A program made the position numbers and the translations under genes. Shown piece after piece: positions 53,150 through 61,003 of a stretch of DNA of 64,000 nucleotides. The stretch's first letter is position 1. The number at the start of each line of letters is the position of its first letter. The DNA comes from Streptomyces ortus (GTDB lineage: Bacteria > Actinomycetota > Actinomycetes > Streptomycetales > Streptomycetaceae), in contig NZ_JAIFZO010000002.1 in assembly GCF_026341275.1 (NCBI RefSeq), positions 5,362,118-5,426,117 on the forward strand, written 5' to 3'. The notes below the pieces were generated by a model. It saw only the letters and a list, made by a program, of their open reading frames with translations. It was not told where the DNA came from and did not search any database.

Positions 53150-54483
53150 GACGGCCCCGATCGCCCACCGCGCTGCGCGGCACCCTGCTCAACGGGACTT
53201 CGCTGCTCAACGGGACTTCGCTGCGCGGGCGGCGGGAGCTGGGGCCGGTCGTCGGGTGCTGCGGCGTCGTCGCGGCCGGCCGCGACGTTCCCCGCGCTCC
53301 CTTGGGGGGCGGCCAGGGCCTCCGCCCTGAGGGCTGCCGCTCTGCGGAGCGCCTCGACCGTGGGGTCCGTCGGGTCGCCGGTGTGGCCCCGGGCTGCGGA
53401 GAGGACGTCGGAGACGGTGGTCAGGGCGCCCAGTTCCGCCCGCAGGGAGCGGCCCAGGGAGGTGACCGCGCCCTCCGCGCGGGAGCGGGAGCGGCAGTGG
53501 AAGGCCAGCTCGCAGGCGGCGAGGCACTCGGGGGCGTAGGTCGCCGGGACCGACTCCACCGCCGCCGTCAGGTCGGCGGCGGGCAGGTCGGGGGAGAAGC
53601 AGGTGCCCTCGGGGAGCGCGTCGGCGATGTCCTCGACACGGGTGAGGCGGTCCAGCTGGCGGCGGGTCACCGAGCACTGCTTGCGGACGTCCACGGCCGA
53701 CGCGGTGGGCAGGTTGGAGAAGTCCTTCGGGCAGACCAGCAGCACCGTGTGGTGGACCTCGGGCGCGGGGTCGAGGCGGGCCGCGACCTGCTCAAGGGCC
53801 AGGACGTACACCGCGGACTGCCGCGCCGCCGCGCCGACCTTGGCCGGGTCCGCCGAACCGTCCAGCATCGGGAAACTCTTGATCTCGACGACCGTCCAGC
53901 CGCCGTCGGGGTGCACGACCACCGCGTCCGGCTCCAGGAAGGCGGGGGAGCCCGCCACCTCCAGGGCGAGCAGCGGGTGGTCGAGCAGCGTCCAGCCGCC
54001 CGCCGCGGTGGCCTCGCGCAGCGCCAGCGCCGTACGGGCCGTGCGTCCCTCGGGGCCGCTGGCGCCGAGGTCGGGAACGGCGCCCCCCGCGGGTGGTTCG
54101 GCTCCCGCGTCCAGCTTCTCGTGCACGAGCCGCAGCAGCTCCGCGCCCCCGTCGGCCTTGACCCGCGCCTCGAAGGCGTTGCCCCGCATGAAGGCGAACT
54201 GCGACTGCCCGAAGGCCGACGGCGAGCCGAGCGCGCTCGCCAGCACCGCCTTGTTCACGCCCGCGCCGTCGAGGATCGCGCGCCTGCGGCACCCCGGATT
54301 CGCCGCGAGCGCCGCGAGGGCCCGCGCGTCCAGCGGCTGCGGCGGGACGGCCGGGCCGCGCAGCTCAGCGAGCCGCTGCCGGAGTCTCGTCCCCCGAGTC
54401 GATGGGACTGACTGCCGGTTCGGCTCCCGGCTCGGCGGCACCCGGGGTGGCTGGGACCTTGCGTTGTCGGGGAAGTCGCTCAC
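53146..54483 (-). CDS. RecB/Cas4-like PD-(D/E)XK nuclease with Fe-S-type cysteines
   Basis: A 445-residue protein. The nuclease core follows the RecB-family order: motif I glutamate in RGNAFEARV (about 102-107), Asp186 in LEPDAVVV, Glu200-x-Lys202 in TVVEIKSF, and the Q-x3-Y helix RQSAVYVLAL. Cysteines at 65 (NPGCRRR) and at 320, 324 and 330 (PECLAACELAFHC) mirror the Cas4/AddB arrangement that binds a 4Fe-4S cluster. It would cut DNA, guided or fed by the helicase two genes downstream. Start GTG 54483 is the best of several; this makes it overlap the PAP2 gene by 119 bp. Confidence 0.8.
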   Translation of the reverse strand: MSDFPDNARSQPPRVPPSREPNRQSVPSTRGTRLRQRLAELRGPAVPPQPLDARALAALAANPGCRRRAILDGAGVNKAVLASALGSPSAFGQSQFAFMRGNAFEARVKADGGAELLRLVHEKLDAGAEPPAGGAVPDLGASGPEGRTARTALALREATAAGGWTLLDHPLLALEVAGSPAFLEPDAVVVHPDGGWTVVEIKSFPMLDGSADPAKVGAAARQSAVYVLALEQVAARLDPAPEVHHTVLLVCPKDFSNLPTASAVDVRKQCSVTRRQLDRLTRVEDIADALPEGTCFSPDLPAADLTAAVESVPATYAPECLAACELAFHCRSRSRAEGAVTSLGRSLRAELGALTTVSDVLSAARGHTGDPTDPTVEALRRAAALRAEALAAPQGSAGNVAAGRDDAAAPDDRPQLPPPAQRSPVEQRSPVEQGAAQRGGRSGPS

Positions 54484-55360
54484 CCGCCGAAGTCTGGCAC
54501 CCCGCACTGACAATTGAGGAACTTGTGTCGTGCGAGGCGACCGGGGGAGCGGCCGGAAGACCCACGGGGGCCGAGGCGAAGTGACGGATCCCGAACCGTG
54601 CCCGGAAGGTGTCCGCGAGCCGCAGCACCGGCCGGGTGAGCAGGAATCCGACGCCCATGACGGCGAAGCCCGCGACCGCGTCGAGGAAGTAGTGGTTGGC
54701 GGTGCCCATCACCACGATCGTCGTGATCAGCGGATACAGGACAGCCGCGATCTTCGTGAGCCGCGTGCCGCCGTACATCCAGAGCATCACACCGCACCAC
54801 AGCGCCCAGCCGCAGTGCAGGCTCGGCATCGCCGCGTACTGGTTCGTCATGCCGCCGAGGCCGCGGGGCGCACTCGCCTCGCCGCCCCACCAGCCGTAGT
54901 CGCTGTACTGGGCCATCGTGTCGACGAATCCGTGGCTCGCCGACAGCAGCCGCGGCGGGCAGGTCGGCAGCAGGGTGAAACCGATCAGGCCCATGAACGT
55001 GGACGTCATCAGCCAGGTCCGGGCGGCCCGGTAGCGCACCGCGCGGGACCGGAACAGCCAGATCAGGACGGCGGGCGTCACCATGTAGTGCAGCGACGCG
55101 TACCAGAAGTCCGCCGGGATGCCGATCCAGGGCTCACGGGTGAACAGGCGGTTCAGCGGGTGCTCGGCGTTCAGGAAGAAGAACTTCTCCACCCGCAGGA
55201 TCGCCAGACCGTGGTCGACGGCGTGGGTCACGTCCCCGCGCGCGAGGAGCCGTCCCCCCGAGTACGCCCCGTACACCAGCAGGATCAGGGGCAGCTCGGT
55301 CCACCAGCGGAGGCGGGTTCGTGGTGCCGCCTCGCTGACTGGTGCATCGGTCCGCAGCAT
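54365..55360 (-). CDS. PAP2-family membrane phosphatase/transferase
   Basis: A 331-residue membrane protein with about six helices. The PAP2 motifs are MPSLHCGW (second motif) and TANHYFLDAVAG (third), as in the inositolphosphotransferase Aur1/Ipt1-like group of actinobacterial PAP2 proteins. The C-terminal 60 residues are disordered and overlap the nuclease gene. It acts on a lipid or polyprenyl phosphate at the membrane. ATG 55360 has GGGAGGAA upstream. Confidence 0.82.
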   Translation of the reverse strand: MLRTDAPVSEAAPRTRLRWWTELPLILLVYGAYSGGRLLARGDVTHAVDHGLAILRVEKFFFLNAEHPLNRLFTREPWIGIPADFWYASLHYMVTPAVLIWLFRSRAVRYRAARTWLMTSTFMGLIGFTLLPTCPPRLLSASHGFVDTMAQYSDYGWWGGEASAPRGLGGMTNQYAAMPSLHCGWALWCGVMLWMYGGTRLTKIAAVLYPLITTIVVMGTANHYFLDAVAGFAVMGVGFLLTRPVLRLADTFRARFGIRHFASAPVGLPAAPPVASHDTSSSIVSAGCQTSAGERLPRQRKVPATPGAAEPGAEPAVSPIDSGDETPAAAR

Positions 55361-55548
55361 CCGATTCCTCCCCCTCCTGCTCCCCCGCCCGCAGTGCCGC
55401 GGACCAATGTACGGTCTGTGCGCTTCCCCTGTGGGGGCGCCCCCGGTGCTCAAAGACGCGGAGATCGCCCGCCGGGTTGCCTCTCGGGCGGATGCGCGAT
55501 GATGGATCGGCCCATTCCGTGATCAATCCAATGATCCGTCCGTCGTTG

Positions 55549-55585
55549 TTCCGCGGTTCACCGCAGTTCTTCCGCGGTTCACCGC
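55549..55585. repeat. 16-bp direct repeat upstream of the histidine phosphatase gene
   Basis: TTCCGCGGTTCACCGC occurs at 55549-55564 and again at 55570-55585, a 21-bp period, i.e. two helical turns. It ends 25 bp before the ATG at 55611, a position suited to a regulator binding in tandem on one face of the DNA. Confidence 0.8.
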
Positions 55586-55610
55586 CCGAGTTTCCCCGAA
55601 AGGCCCTTTC

Positions 55611-56204
55611 ATGGCACCGCGCATCCTGTTGGCCCGGCACGGACAGACGCAATGGTCGCTGTCCGGCAAGCACACCGGCAGGAGCGACATCCCCCTCCTG
55701 GAGGAGGGCAGACGCGGCGCGAAACTGCTCGGCGAGCGGCTGCACCGGGCGCCGCTGGACGGGCTCCCCGGAGCGGAGATCCTCACCAGCCCGCTGGCAC
55801 GCGCGCGTGAGACGTGCGAGATCGCCGGCTTCGGCGACCGGGCGACCCCCTGGGACGCGCTCATGGAGTGGGACTACGGAGCGTACGAGGGGCTGACCCC
55901 CGACGAGATCAGGGCCGACCGCCCCGACTGGCTGATCTGGCGGGACGGTGTGCCCGGGGGTGAGACCCTCGCCGAGGTCTCCGCGCGCGCGGACGAGGTC
56001 GTCGAGCGGGTCCGCGCCGGGGAGCGCGACGTGCTGGTCTTCGCCCACGGCCACATCCTGCGGTCGATCGGCGCCCGCTGGCTCGGCCTGGACATCGACT
56101 TCGCGGCCCGCGTCCGCCTCAACCCCACGTCCCTGTCGGTCCTGGGCTGGGCCTACGGAGAGCCCGCGATCGAGACCTGGAACGACTGCGGCCACCTGAT
56201 CTAG
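55611..56204 (+). CDS. Histidine phosphatase-family protein (phosphoglycerate-mutase-like)
   Basis: A 197-residue cytosolic phosphatase. The phospho-accepting His is in LLARHGQTQWS (RHG motif), the second active-site His in VLVFAHGHILRS, and the Glu in MEWDYGAYEG. Members act on sugar phosphates or related small phosphates; the substrate is unknown. It is preceded by a 16-bp direct repeat and appears monocistronic. Confidence 0.88.
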   Translation: MAPRILLARHGQTQWSLSGKHTGRSDIPLLEEGRRGAKLLGERLHRAPLDGLPGAEILTSPLARARETCEIAGFGDRATPWDALMEWDYGAYEGLTPDEIRADRPDWLIWRDGVPGGETLAEVSARADEVVERVRAGERDVLVFAHGHILRSIGARWLGLDIDFAARVRLNPTSLSVLGWAYGEPAIETWNDCGHLI

Positions 56205-56265
56205 CCCGGGCGGGGACGAAGACAGGGCCTGGCGCGAGGTCCGGTGCGAGATCTGGCGCAACGCC

Positions 56266-57789
56266 CTAGGCCGGCCGTGGCAGGGCGGCCTTGTGCCGGG
56301 CCAGGAAGTCCGACACCCCCGACGCGCGGCGGTGCGGCAGCAGGACCCTGGCCGTCCCCGCCAGCATGGTCTGCACCCGGGACGACTGGACCTCGTCCAG
56401 CAGGGCCAGGACGCGCAGCCCGGCCGCGGCGGCCTCGTCGGGGTGCCCGGCCCGGGCCAGGTCGTCGGCGAGTTCGGCCGTGTACAGGGCGAGGTTGCGG
56501 GTGAAGTGCGGGTCCTGGAGCCGGGTCGCCCGGCGTGCCTGGTGGGCGGCGCGCTGCCAGTCGCCGAGCGTCGACCAGCACTGCGCCTCCAGGCCGGCCA
56601 GTTCGGCGTCTCCGTAGAAGCTCATCCACTCCGGGTCGGCGTCACAGGGCCCCCGCCCGTACAGGGCCTGCGCCCGGGTCAGCGCCTGCTCGCAGCCCGT
56701 CCGGTCGGCCAGCCCCGCCCAGCCGCCCGCCTCGCGCAGCGCGAGCAGCGACAGGAGCCGGGCCGAGCCCAGGGGACGCGCCGCGTACTGCGCGGCCTGA
56801 GCCGCCCGTACCGCCTCGCGGGGCCGTCCCGCGTCCCGGGCGAGGAAGGACGTGTTGCAGAAGGCGTGCGCCTCCAGGGCCGGGTCCCTGGCCACCCGGG
56901 CCGTCGCGAGCGCCTCCGCGTAGTGCGAGCGGGCGTCGTCGAACCGCCCCGAGTCGTGTGCCAGCCAGCCGACCGAGATGGCCAGTTCACCGGCCCCCGT
57001 GTGCAACCGGTCCGTGGTCGCCTGCCGTGCCGCACCGGCGTCCAGCAGGGCGTACGCGGCCCGCAGCGGAGCCGCCGCCCTGCGGTACAGCCCGTCGGCG
57101 CCGTGCCGGTCGTCCAGCACGCGGATCCTGCGGACGGCCTCCTCCAGCGCCCTCGCCTCGGCCTCGCCGGCGCGGCGCACGGCACGCGGCGCGGCCTCGG
57201 CCGTGCCGCCGAACGCGAGCCCCCAGGGGCCCAGTGAGGCGGCCGCCACCGTGGCGGTGCCGCCGCTCATGAATGCGCGACGTTGCACGTCGCTCTCCTC
57301 GCGGTTCTGATCGTCGATCCCGTATGGGTCGTGCAAGTGGTGCGGCTCGTGCGGATCGCTCGGGTGGTGAGCCGCACGCGGGTCGTGTGTCGTTGCATAC
57401 GGCTCACCCGCCCCGTCCGTCTCATGCGGGGCGGGCAGCGGGCTCGTGGGGTGTGGAGCGGGCGCCACCTCGGCGGCGCGCGCCCCCCGTCCACGCACCG
57501 CCGAACGGGGCACGAAACCCAGGTCGGTCAGGGTACGGCCGGGGAACATGTGCAGGAAGACCCGTTCGTACGCGTAGTTGGGACAGCGGATCTCGCCCGC
57601 CTCGACCCGCCCGATGTAGCGCGCGTCGCAGCTGACCCGTTCGTCGATCTCCCGGGCCGCCCGTCGCACGGCGGCGGCGAACTCGCCCGGCGAGCGCTGT
57701 CCGCGCAGGCGCCGGAAGGCGAGATTCGGCCGAGGCGGCCGAGGCGGCCGAGGTGACTGGGACGACGAGGTCGTCGGTGACGACGCCAT
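56266..57789 (-). CDS. HTH-TPR regulatory protein with internal RR-type segment
   Basis: A 507-residue protein. A degenerate Xre-type helix-turn-helix lies at about 25-80 (RRLRGQRSPGEFAAAVRRAA, CDARYIGRVEAGEIRCPNYA). A His/Pro/Asp-rich linker and then DVQRRAFMSGGTATVAAASL, which looks like a twin-arginine signal stranded mid-protein, precede a TPR superhelix (about 215-500). This layout is common to Streptomyces developmental regulators of the NsdA/NsdB kind. ATG 57789 with GAGAGAGGG upstream. Confidence 0.75.
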   Translation of the reverse strand: MASSPTTSSSQSPRPPRPPRPNLAFRRLRGQRSPGEFAAAVRRAAREIDERVSCDARYIGRVEAGEIRCPNYAYERVFLHMFPGRTLTDLGFVPRSAVRGRGARAAEVAPAPHPTSPLPAPHETDGAGEPYATTHDPRAAHHPSDPHEPHHLHDPYGIDDQNREESDVQRRAFMSGGTATVAAASLGPWGLAFGGTAEAAPRAVRRAGEAEARALEEAVRRIRVLDDRHGADGLYRRAAAPLRAAYALLDAGAARQATTDRLHTGAGELAISVGWLAHDSGRFDDARSHYAEALATARVARDPALEAHAFCNTSFLARDAGRPREAVRAAQAAQYAARPLGSARLLSLLALREAGGWAGLADRTGCEQALTRAQALYGRGPCDADPEWMSFYGDAELAGLEAQCWSTLGDWQRAAHQARRATRLQDPHFTRNLALYTAELADDLARAGHPDEAAAAGLRVLALLDEVQSSRVQTMLAGTARVLLPHRRASGVSDFLARHKAALPRPA

Positions 57790-58049
57790 GGCCGGGCCCT
57801 CTCTCGCGAACCGTCGAACCATGCCGGGGCGGGAGCGGGTCGATCATGAGCGCGATCGAGCCGCACCTGTGATTCCGGCGGGCATGAACGTACCTGCTGT
57901 GATGGGGCCACCACGCGGGGTTTGGCTACAAAACGGATATCTCATCCCTGATCCGCCATGAACTGCCATCCTTTGCGGCCGAGTTTCGCCGTAGCCGTTG
58001 ACGCTGTGCGGCGTTGAACCATGTGGTGTGCTCGATCGAGGAGGGTTCC

Positions 58050-58442
58050 GTGGTGGAGGCCATGATGGAGACCAGGCAGAGCGAAGGCCGCGGGGACCCT
58101 TGTGACCTCGTCACCGTGCCCGCCCGGCAAGGGCTCGAGGCCGCCGACATCCTGCGCAGGGGCGCTCCCGCGGAGGCGGTGGGGCCCGTTCTGCACGACG
58201 ACGACGGCGCCAACGTCGGGTTTCTCGTGCCGCCCGGTACGGCTTCCGCCTGGGACGTTCCGGGCAGTACGTGTACGCGGACCGACGGGCGGGGGGTGCG
58301 GTTGGCGCCCGAGCCGCCCGTCGAGGGGTCGGACTGGCTGCTGCCGCCGGGGGAGGCGGAGCTGGCGACGGATCCTGCGGTGTTGCGGGCGGCGTTGGGG
58401 GAGGCGGCGCGGTTGATCGAGGCGGCGGACAACTGCCGTTGA
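58050..58442 (+). CDS. Conserved hypothetical protein
   Basis: A 130-residue acidic protein without signal peptide or membrane helix. A recognisable start VVEAMMETRQSEGRGDPCDL is, as I recall, widely conserved in Streptomyces; the middle (VGFLVPPGTASAWDVPGSTC) looks beta-rich. Function unknown. GTG 58050 is favoured by GAGGAGGG at 58038-58045; starts further upstream are weaker. A repeat cluster follows. Confidence 0.65.
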   Translation: MVEAMMETRQSEGRGDPCDLVTVPARQGLEAADILRRGAPAEAVGPVLHDDDGANVGFLVPPGTASAWDVPGSTCTRTDGRGVRLAPEPPVEGSDWLLPPGEAELATDPAVLRAALGEAARLIEAADNCR

Positions 58443-58502
58443 GGGGGCGGAGGGAGTGGGGCTTGGGGTTCGCTGTGGGGTGCGGCTGCGTCGTGGCCGG
58501 GT

Positions 58503-58680
58503 GCGCCGTTCCCCGCGCCCCTTGGGGGCTGCGCCCCCCGAAGGGCGAAAAGACTGTGCCGTTCCCCGCGCCCCTTGGGGCTGCGCCGCCTAAAGACCAA
58601 AAGATTGCGCCGTTCCCCGCGCCCCCTAGGGGGCTGCGGCCCCGGAAGGCAAAAGACTGCGCCGTTCCCCGCGCCCCTTT
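58503..58680. repeat. Cluster D of the GCGCCGTTCCCCGCGCCCC repeat
   Basis: Four copies in one orientation (GCGCCGTTCCCCGCGCCCCTT, two with GACTG or GATTG in front), separated by GGGGCTGCGCC- and AAGGCAAAAGA-type spacers. It lies between two plus-strand genes. Confidence 0.88.
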
Positions 58681-58702
58681 TCGGGGGGTCGATAATGGGG
58701 GG

Positions 58703-59563
58703 ATGGGTAAGGGGAAGAGTCGGCGGGGGGCGCGTGAGGGCGTTGTCGGTGAGGTTGATGGTGGGGTGGCCGAGTTGGTGCCCGATCGGGAGCGGGCTCG
58801 GGGGTGGACCCTGCTCATCGACGGGGCTCCGCAGTCGCATGTCGACCTCGACGACCCGGCGTACCTCGGCTTCGAGTACCAGCGCCGCCTCGGGCACGTC
58901 ATCGACCTCGTCGCCCCGCCCGGCCGGCCCGTGCACGCCGTGCACCTCGGCGGCGGCGCCCTCACCCTCGCCCGGTACGTGGCCGCCACCCGCCCCCGCT
59001 CCACCCAGCAGGTCGCCGAACGGGACGCGGCGCTCGTCCAACTGGTCCGGCGCGAACTGCCGTTGGACCCGAACGCCCGGATCCGGGTGCGGTCCGTCGA
59101 CGCGCGTGACGGGCTCGCCAAGGTGCCGGACGGCTGGGCCGACCTGGTCATCGCGGACGTGTTCAGCGGAGCGCGCACGCCCGCGCATCTGACGTCCGGG
59201 GAGTTCCTCACCGAGGTGCGCAGGGTCGTGAAGGCCGACGGTCTGTACGCCGCCAACATTGCGGACGGCCCGCCCCTGGCGCATCTGCGCGGCCAGATCG
59301 CCACCGCGGCCGGCGTCTTCCCCGAACTCGCCCTCGTCGCCGACCCCACGGTCCTGCGCGGCAAGCGCTTCGGCAACGCGGTCCTCGTCGCCTCCGGCCG
59401 GCCCCTGCCCGTGGCGGAACTGACCCGCCGCGCGGCCTCCGACCCCCACCCGGCCAGGGTCGAACACGGCAAGGCACTCACGGACTTCACCGGCGGAGCG
59501 ATCCCGGTGACGGACGCGTCGGCCGTGGCGTCCCCCGCACCGCCGCCCTCCGTCTTCCGGTAG
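58703..59563 (+). CDS. Spermidine-synthase-like methyltransferase-fold protein
   Basis: A 286-residue protein with the Rossmann-like fold of spermine/spermidine synthases: HVDLDDPAYLGFEYQRRLGH, the cofactor loop VHAVHLGGGALTLARYV, and the DLVIADVFSG segment where polyamine synthases carry the catalytic Asp. The N-terminal beta-barrel of true spermidine synthase is absent, so annotation as a fused/spermidine synthase-like protein without proven activity is apt. ATG 58703 directly follows a GGGGGG run and the repeat cluster. Confidence 0.78.
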   Translation: MGKGKSRRGAREGVVGEVDGGVAELVPDRERARGWTLLIDGAPQSHVDLDDPAYLGFEYQRRLGHVIDLVAPPGRPVHAVHLGGGALTLARYVAATRPRSTQQVAERDAALVQLVRRELPLDPNARIRVRSVDARDGLAKVPDGWADLVIADVFSGARTPAHLTSGEFLTEVRRVVKADGLYAANIADGPPLAHLRGQIATAAGVFPELALVADPTVLRGKRFGNAVLVASGRPLPVAELTRRAASDPHPARVEHGKALTDFTGGAIPVTDASAVASPAPPPSVFR

Positions 59564-59603
59564 AGCCGTCGGTGGTCCGGGGTCGTCGGTGATCCGGAGG
59601 CCG

Positions 59604-60161
59604 TCAGTAGGTGTTGACTTCGACCTTCGGCGCCGAGTCGTGCCACGTGCAGAACACCGTCACCCGGTCCGCCCCGGACGAGAACTCCACCCGGATCCAC
59701 GTCTCCGTCTTCCACACCTGCATCGACCACCCGGACGCGGGCGTCGCGGACACCAGCGACGCCGACGACGTACCGAGGTCGAAGACGGCCCGCCCGCCGT
59801 CGGTGTCGTAACTCTTCACCTCACCGGAGGCGCCCGCACGCGGCGAGGCGGCGCCCGCCGGCTTCGAACGCGACGGCGACGGCGTCGGCGAGACCGAGGG
59901 CGCGGCCGGATCCGAACCGCTCGCACGCGACGACCGGCTCTTCGACGGCGAGGCCGTCGATCCCGCCGGGGACTCCGGCCGACTCGTCGAGGACGACAGC
60001 GGCTTCGCCCCCTGCGTGGTCCCGCCCGCCGAGATGGGCAGCGCCCGCGGCGGATCGTAGGCCGTCCCGGTCATGACCGTGTGCACACCCCACCACGACA
60101 GCGTGACCGCCGCGCCCGTGGCGAGCGACCAAGCCAGTACGTGTACGAGTCCTCTGCGCAT
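59604..60161 (-). CDS. Membrane-anchored hypothetical protein
   Basis: A 185-residue protein with one N-terminal helix (LVHVLAWSLATGAAVTLSWWGVH), a Ser/Pro/Ala-rich extracellular linker of about 70 residues and a C-terminal beta domain of about 60 residues (SWSMQVWKTETWIRVEF-like strands, one Cys). No known family. It ends 40 bp from the convergent spermidine-synthase-like gene and is divergent from the response regulator gene. Confidence 0.7.
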   Translation of the reverse strand: MRRGLVHVLAWSLATGAAVTLSWWGVHTVMTGTAYDPPRALPISAGGTTQGAKPLSSSTSRPESPAGSTASPSKSRSSRASGSDPAAPSVSPTPSPSRSKPAGAASPRAGASGEVKSYDTDGGRAVFDLGTSSASLVSATPASGWSMQVWKTETWIRVEFSSGADRVTVFCTWHDSAPKVEVNTY

Positions 60162-60271
60162 CGCGGGCCATCCTGCCCCACGAGCCCCGTCCGTGTCCCG
60201 TGTGTCCACAGGCTTGAAAGTTGTCCACAGGCCCCGGACCGGCCCTCCCCGTATGGCGTACGGTGCCGCTC

Positions 60272-61003
60272 ATGGCAAGTGTGCTCGTGGTCGAGGACGA
60301 CCAGTTCGTACGCTCCGCCCTCATCCGGCATCTGACCGAGGCCACGCACACGGTGCGCAGTGTCGGTACGGCCCTTGAGGCGTTGCGCGAGGTCGCCCAT
60401 TTCCGATTCGACGTCGTGATCCTGGATCTCGGCCTGCCCGACCTGGACGGGTCGGAGGCGCTGAAGATGCTGCGCGGCATCACCGACGTGCCCGTGATCG
60501 TGGCGACCGCCCGCGACGACGAGACGGAGATCGTCCGGCTGCTGAACGACGGCGCGGACGACTACCTGACCAAGCCGTTCTCGGTGGAGCACCTGTCGGC
60601 GAGGATGGCGGCGGTCCTGCGCCGGGCCCGGTCCTCGGCCTCGGAGCCGCAGCCCTCGCCGCAGCTCAGGGTCGGCGGCCTCGCCATCGACCCGCTGCGC
60701 CGCCAGGCCGAACTGGACGGCGTACGACTGGATCTGACCCGGCGCGAGTTCGACCTGCTGGCCTTCCTCGCGGGGCGGCCCGGTGTCGTCGTGGCGCGCA
60801 AGGAACTGCTGGCCGAGGTGTGGCAGCAGTCGTACGGGGACGACCAGACGATCGACGTGCATCTGTCCTGGCTGCGGCGGAAGCTGGGTGAGACGGCGGC
60901 CCGGCCGCGCTATCTGCACACCCTGCGCGGGGTCGGCGTGAAGCTGGAGCCGCCGGGGCAGGGCGGGCCGCTCGGTCCGGCGGGCACGGAGCCGGCGCGA
61001 TGA
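60272..61003 (+). CDS. OmpR/PhoB-family response regulator
   Basis: A 243-residue two-component regulator. The receiver domain holds the acidic pocket Glu8-Asp9, phospho-acceptor Asp52 (ILDLGLPD), a Thr/Ala switch near 79 and Lys101 (LTKPF). The C-terminal winged helix (about 133-228: LDLTRREFDLLAFLAGRPG, DDQTIDVHLSWLRRKLGE, LRGVGVKL) binds DNA. Its stop overlaps the histidine kinase ATG by 4 nt. Confidence 0.92.
   Translation: MASVLVVEDDQFVRSALIRHLTEATHTVRSVGTALEALREVAHFRFDVVILDLGLPDLDGSEALKMLRGITDVPVIVATARDDETEIVRLLNDGADDYLTKPFSVEHLSARMAAVLRRARSSASEPQPSPQLRVGGLAIDPLRRQAELDGVRLDLTRREFDLLAFLAGRPGVVVARKELLAEVWQQSYGDDQTIDVHLSWLRRKLGETAARPRYLHTLRGVGVKLEPPGQGGPLGPAGTEPAR

Noticed and set aside
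57926..59467. Long minus-strand open frame over the 58-59.5 kb genes
   Set aside because: It reads through the intergenic repeats as low-complexity Arg/Pro sequence and is antisense to a clear spermidine-synthase-like gene.
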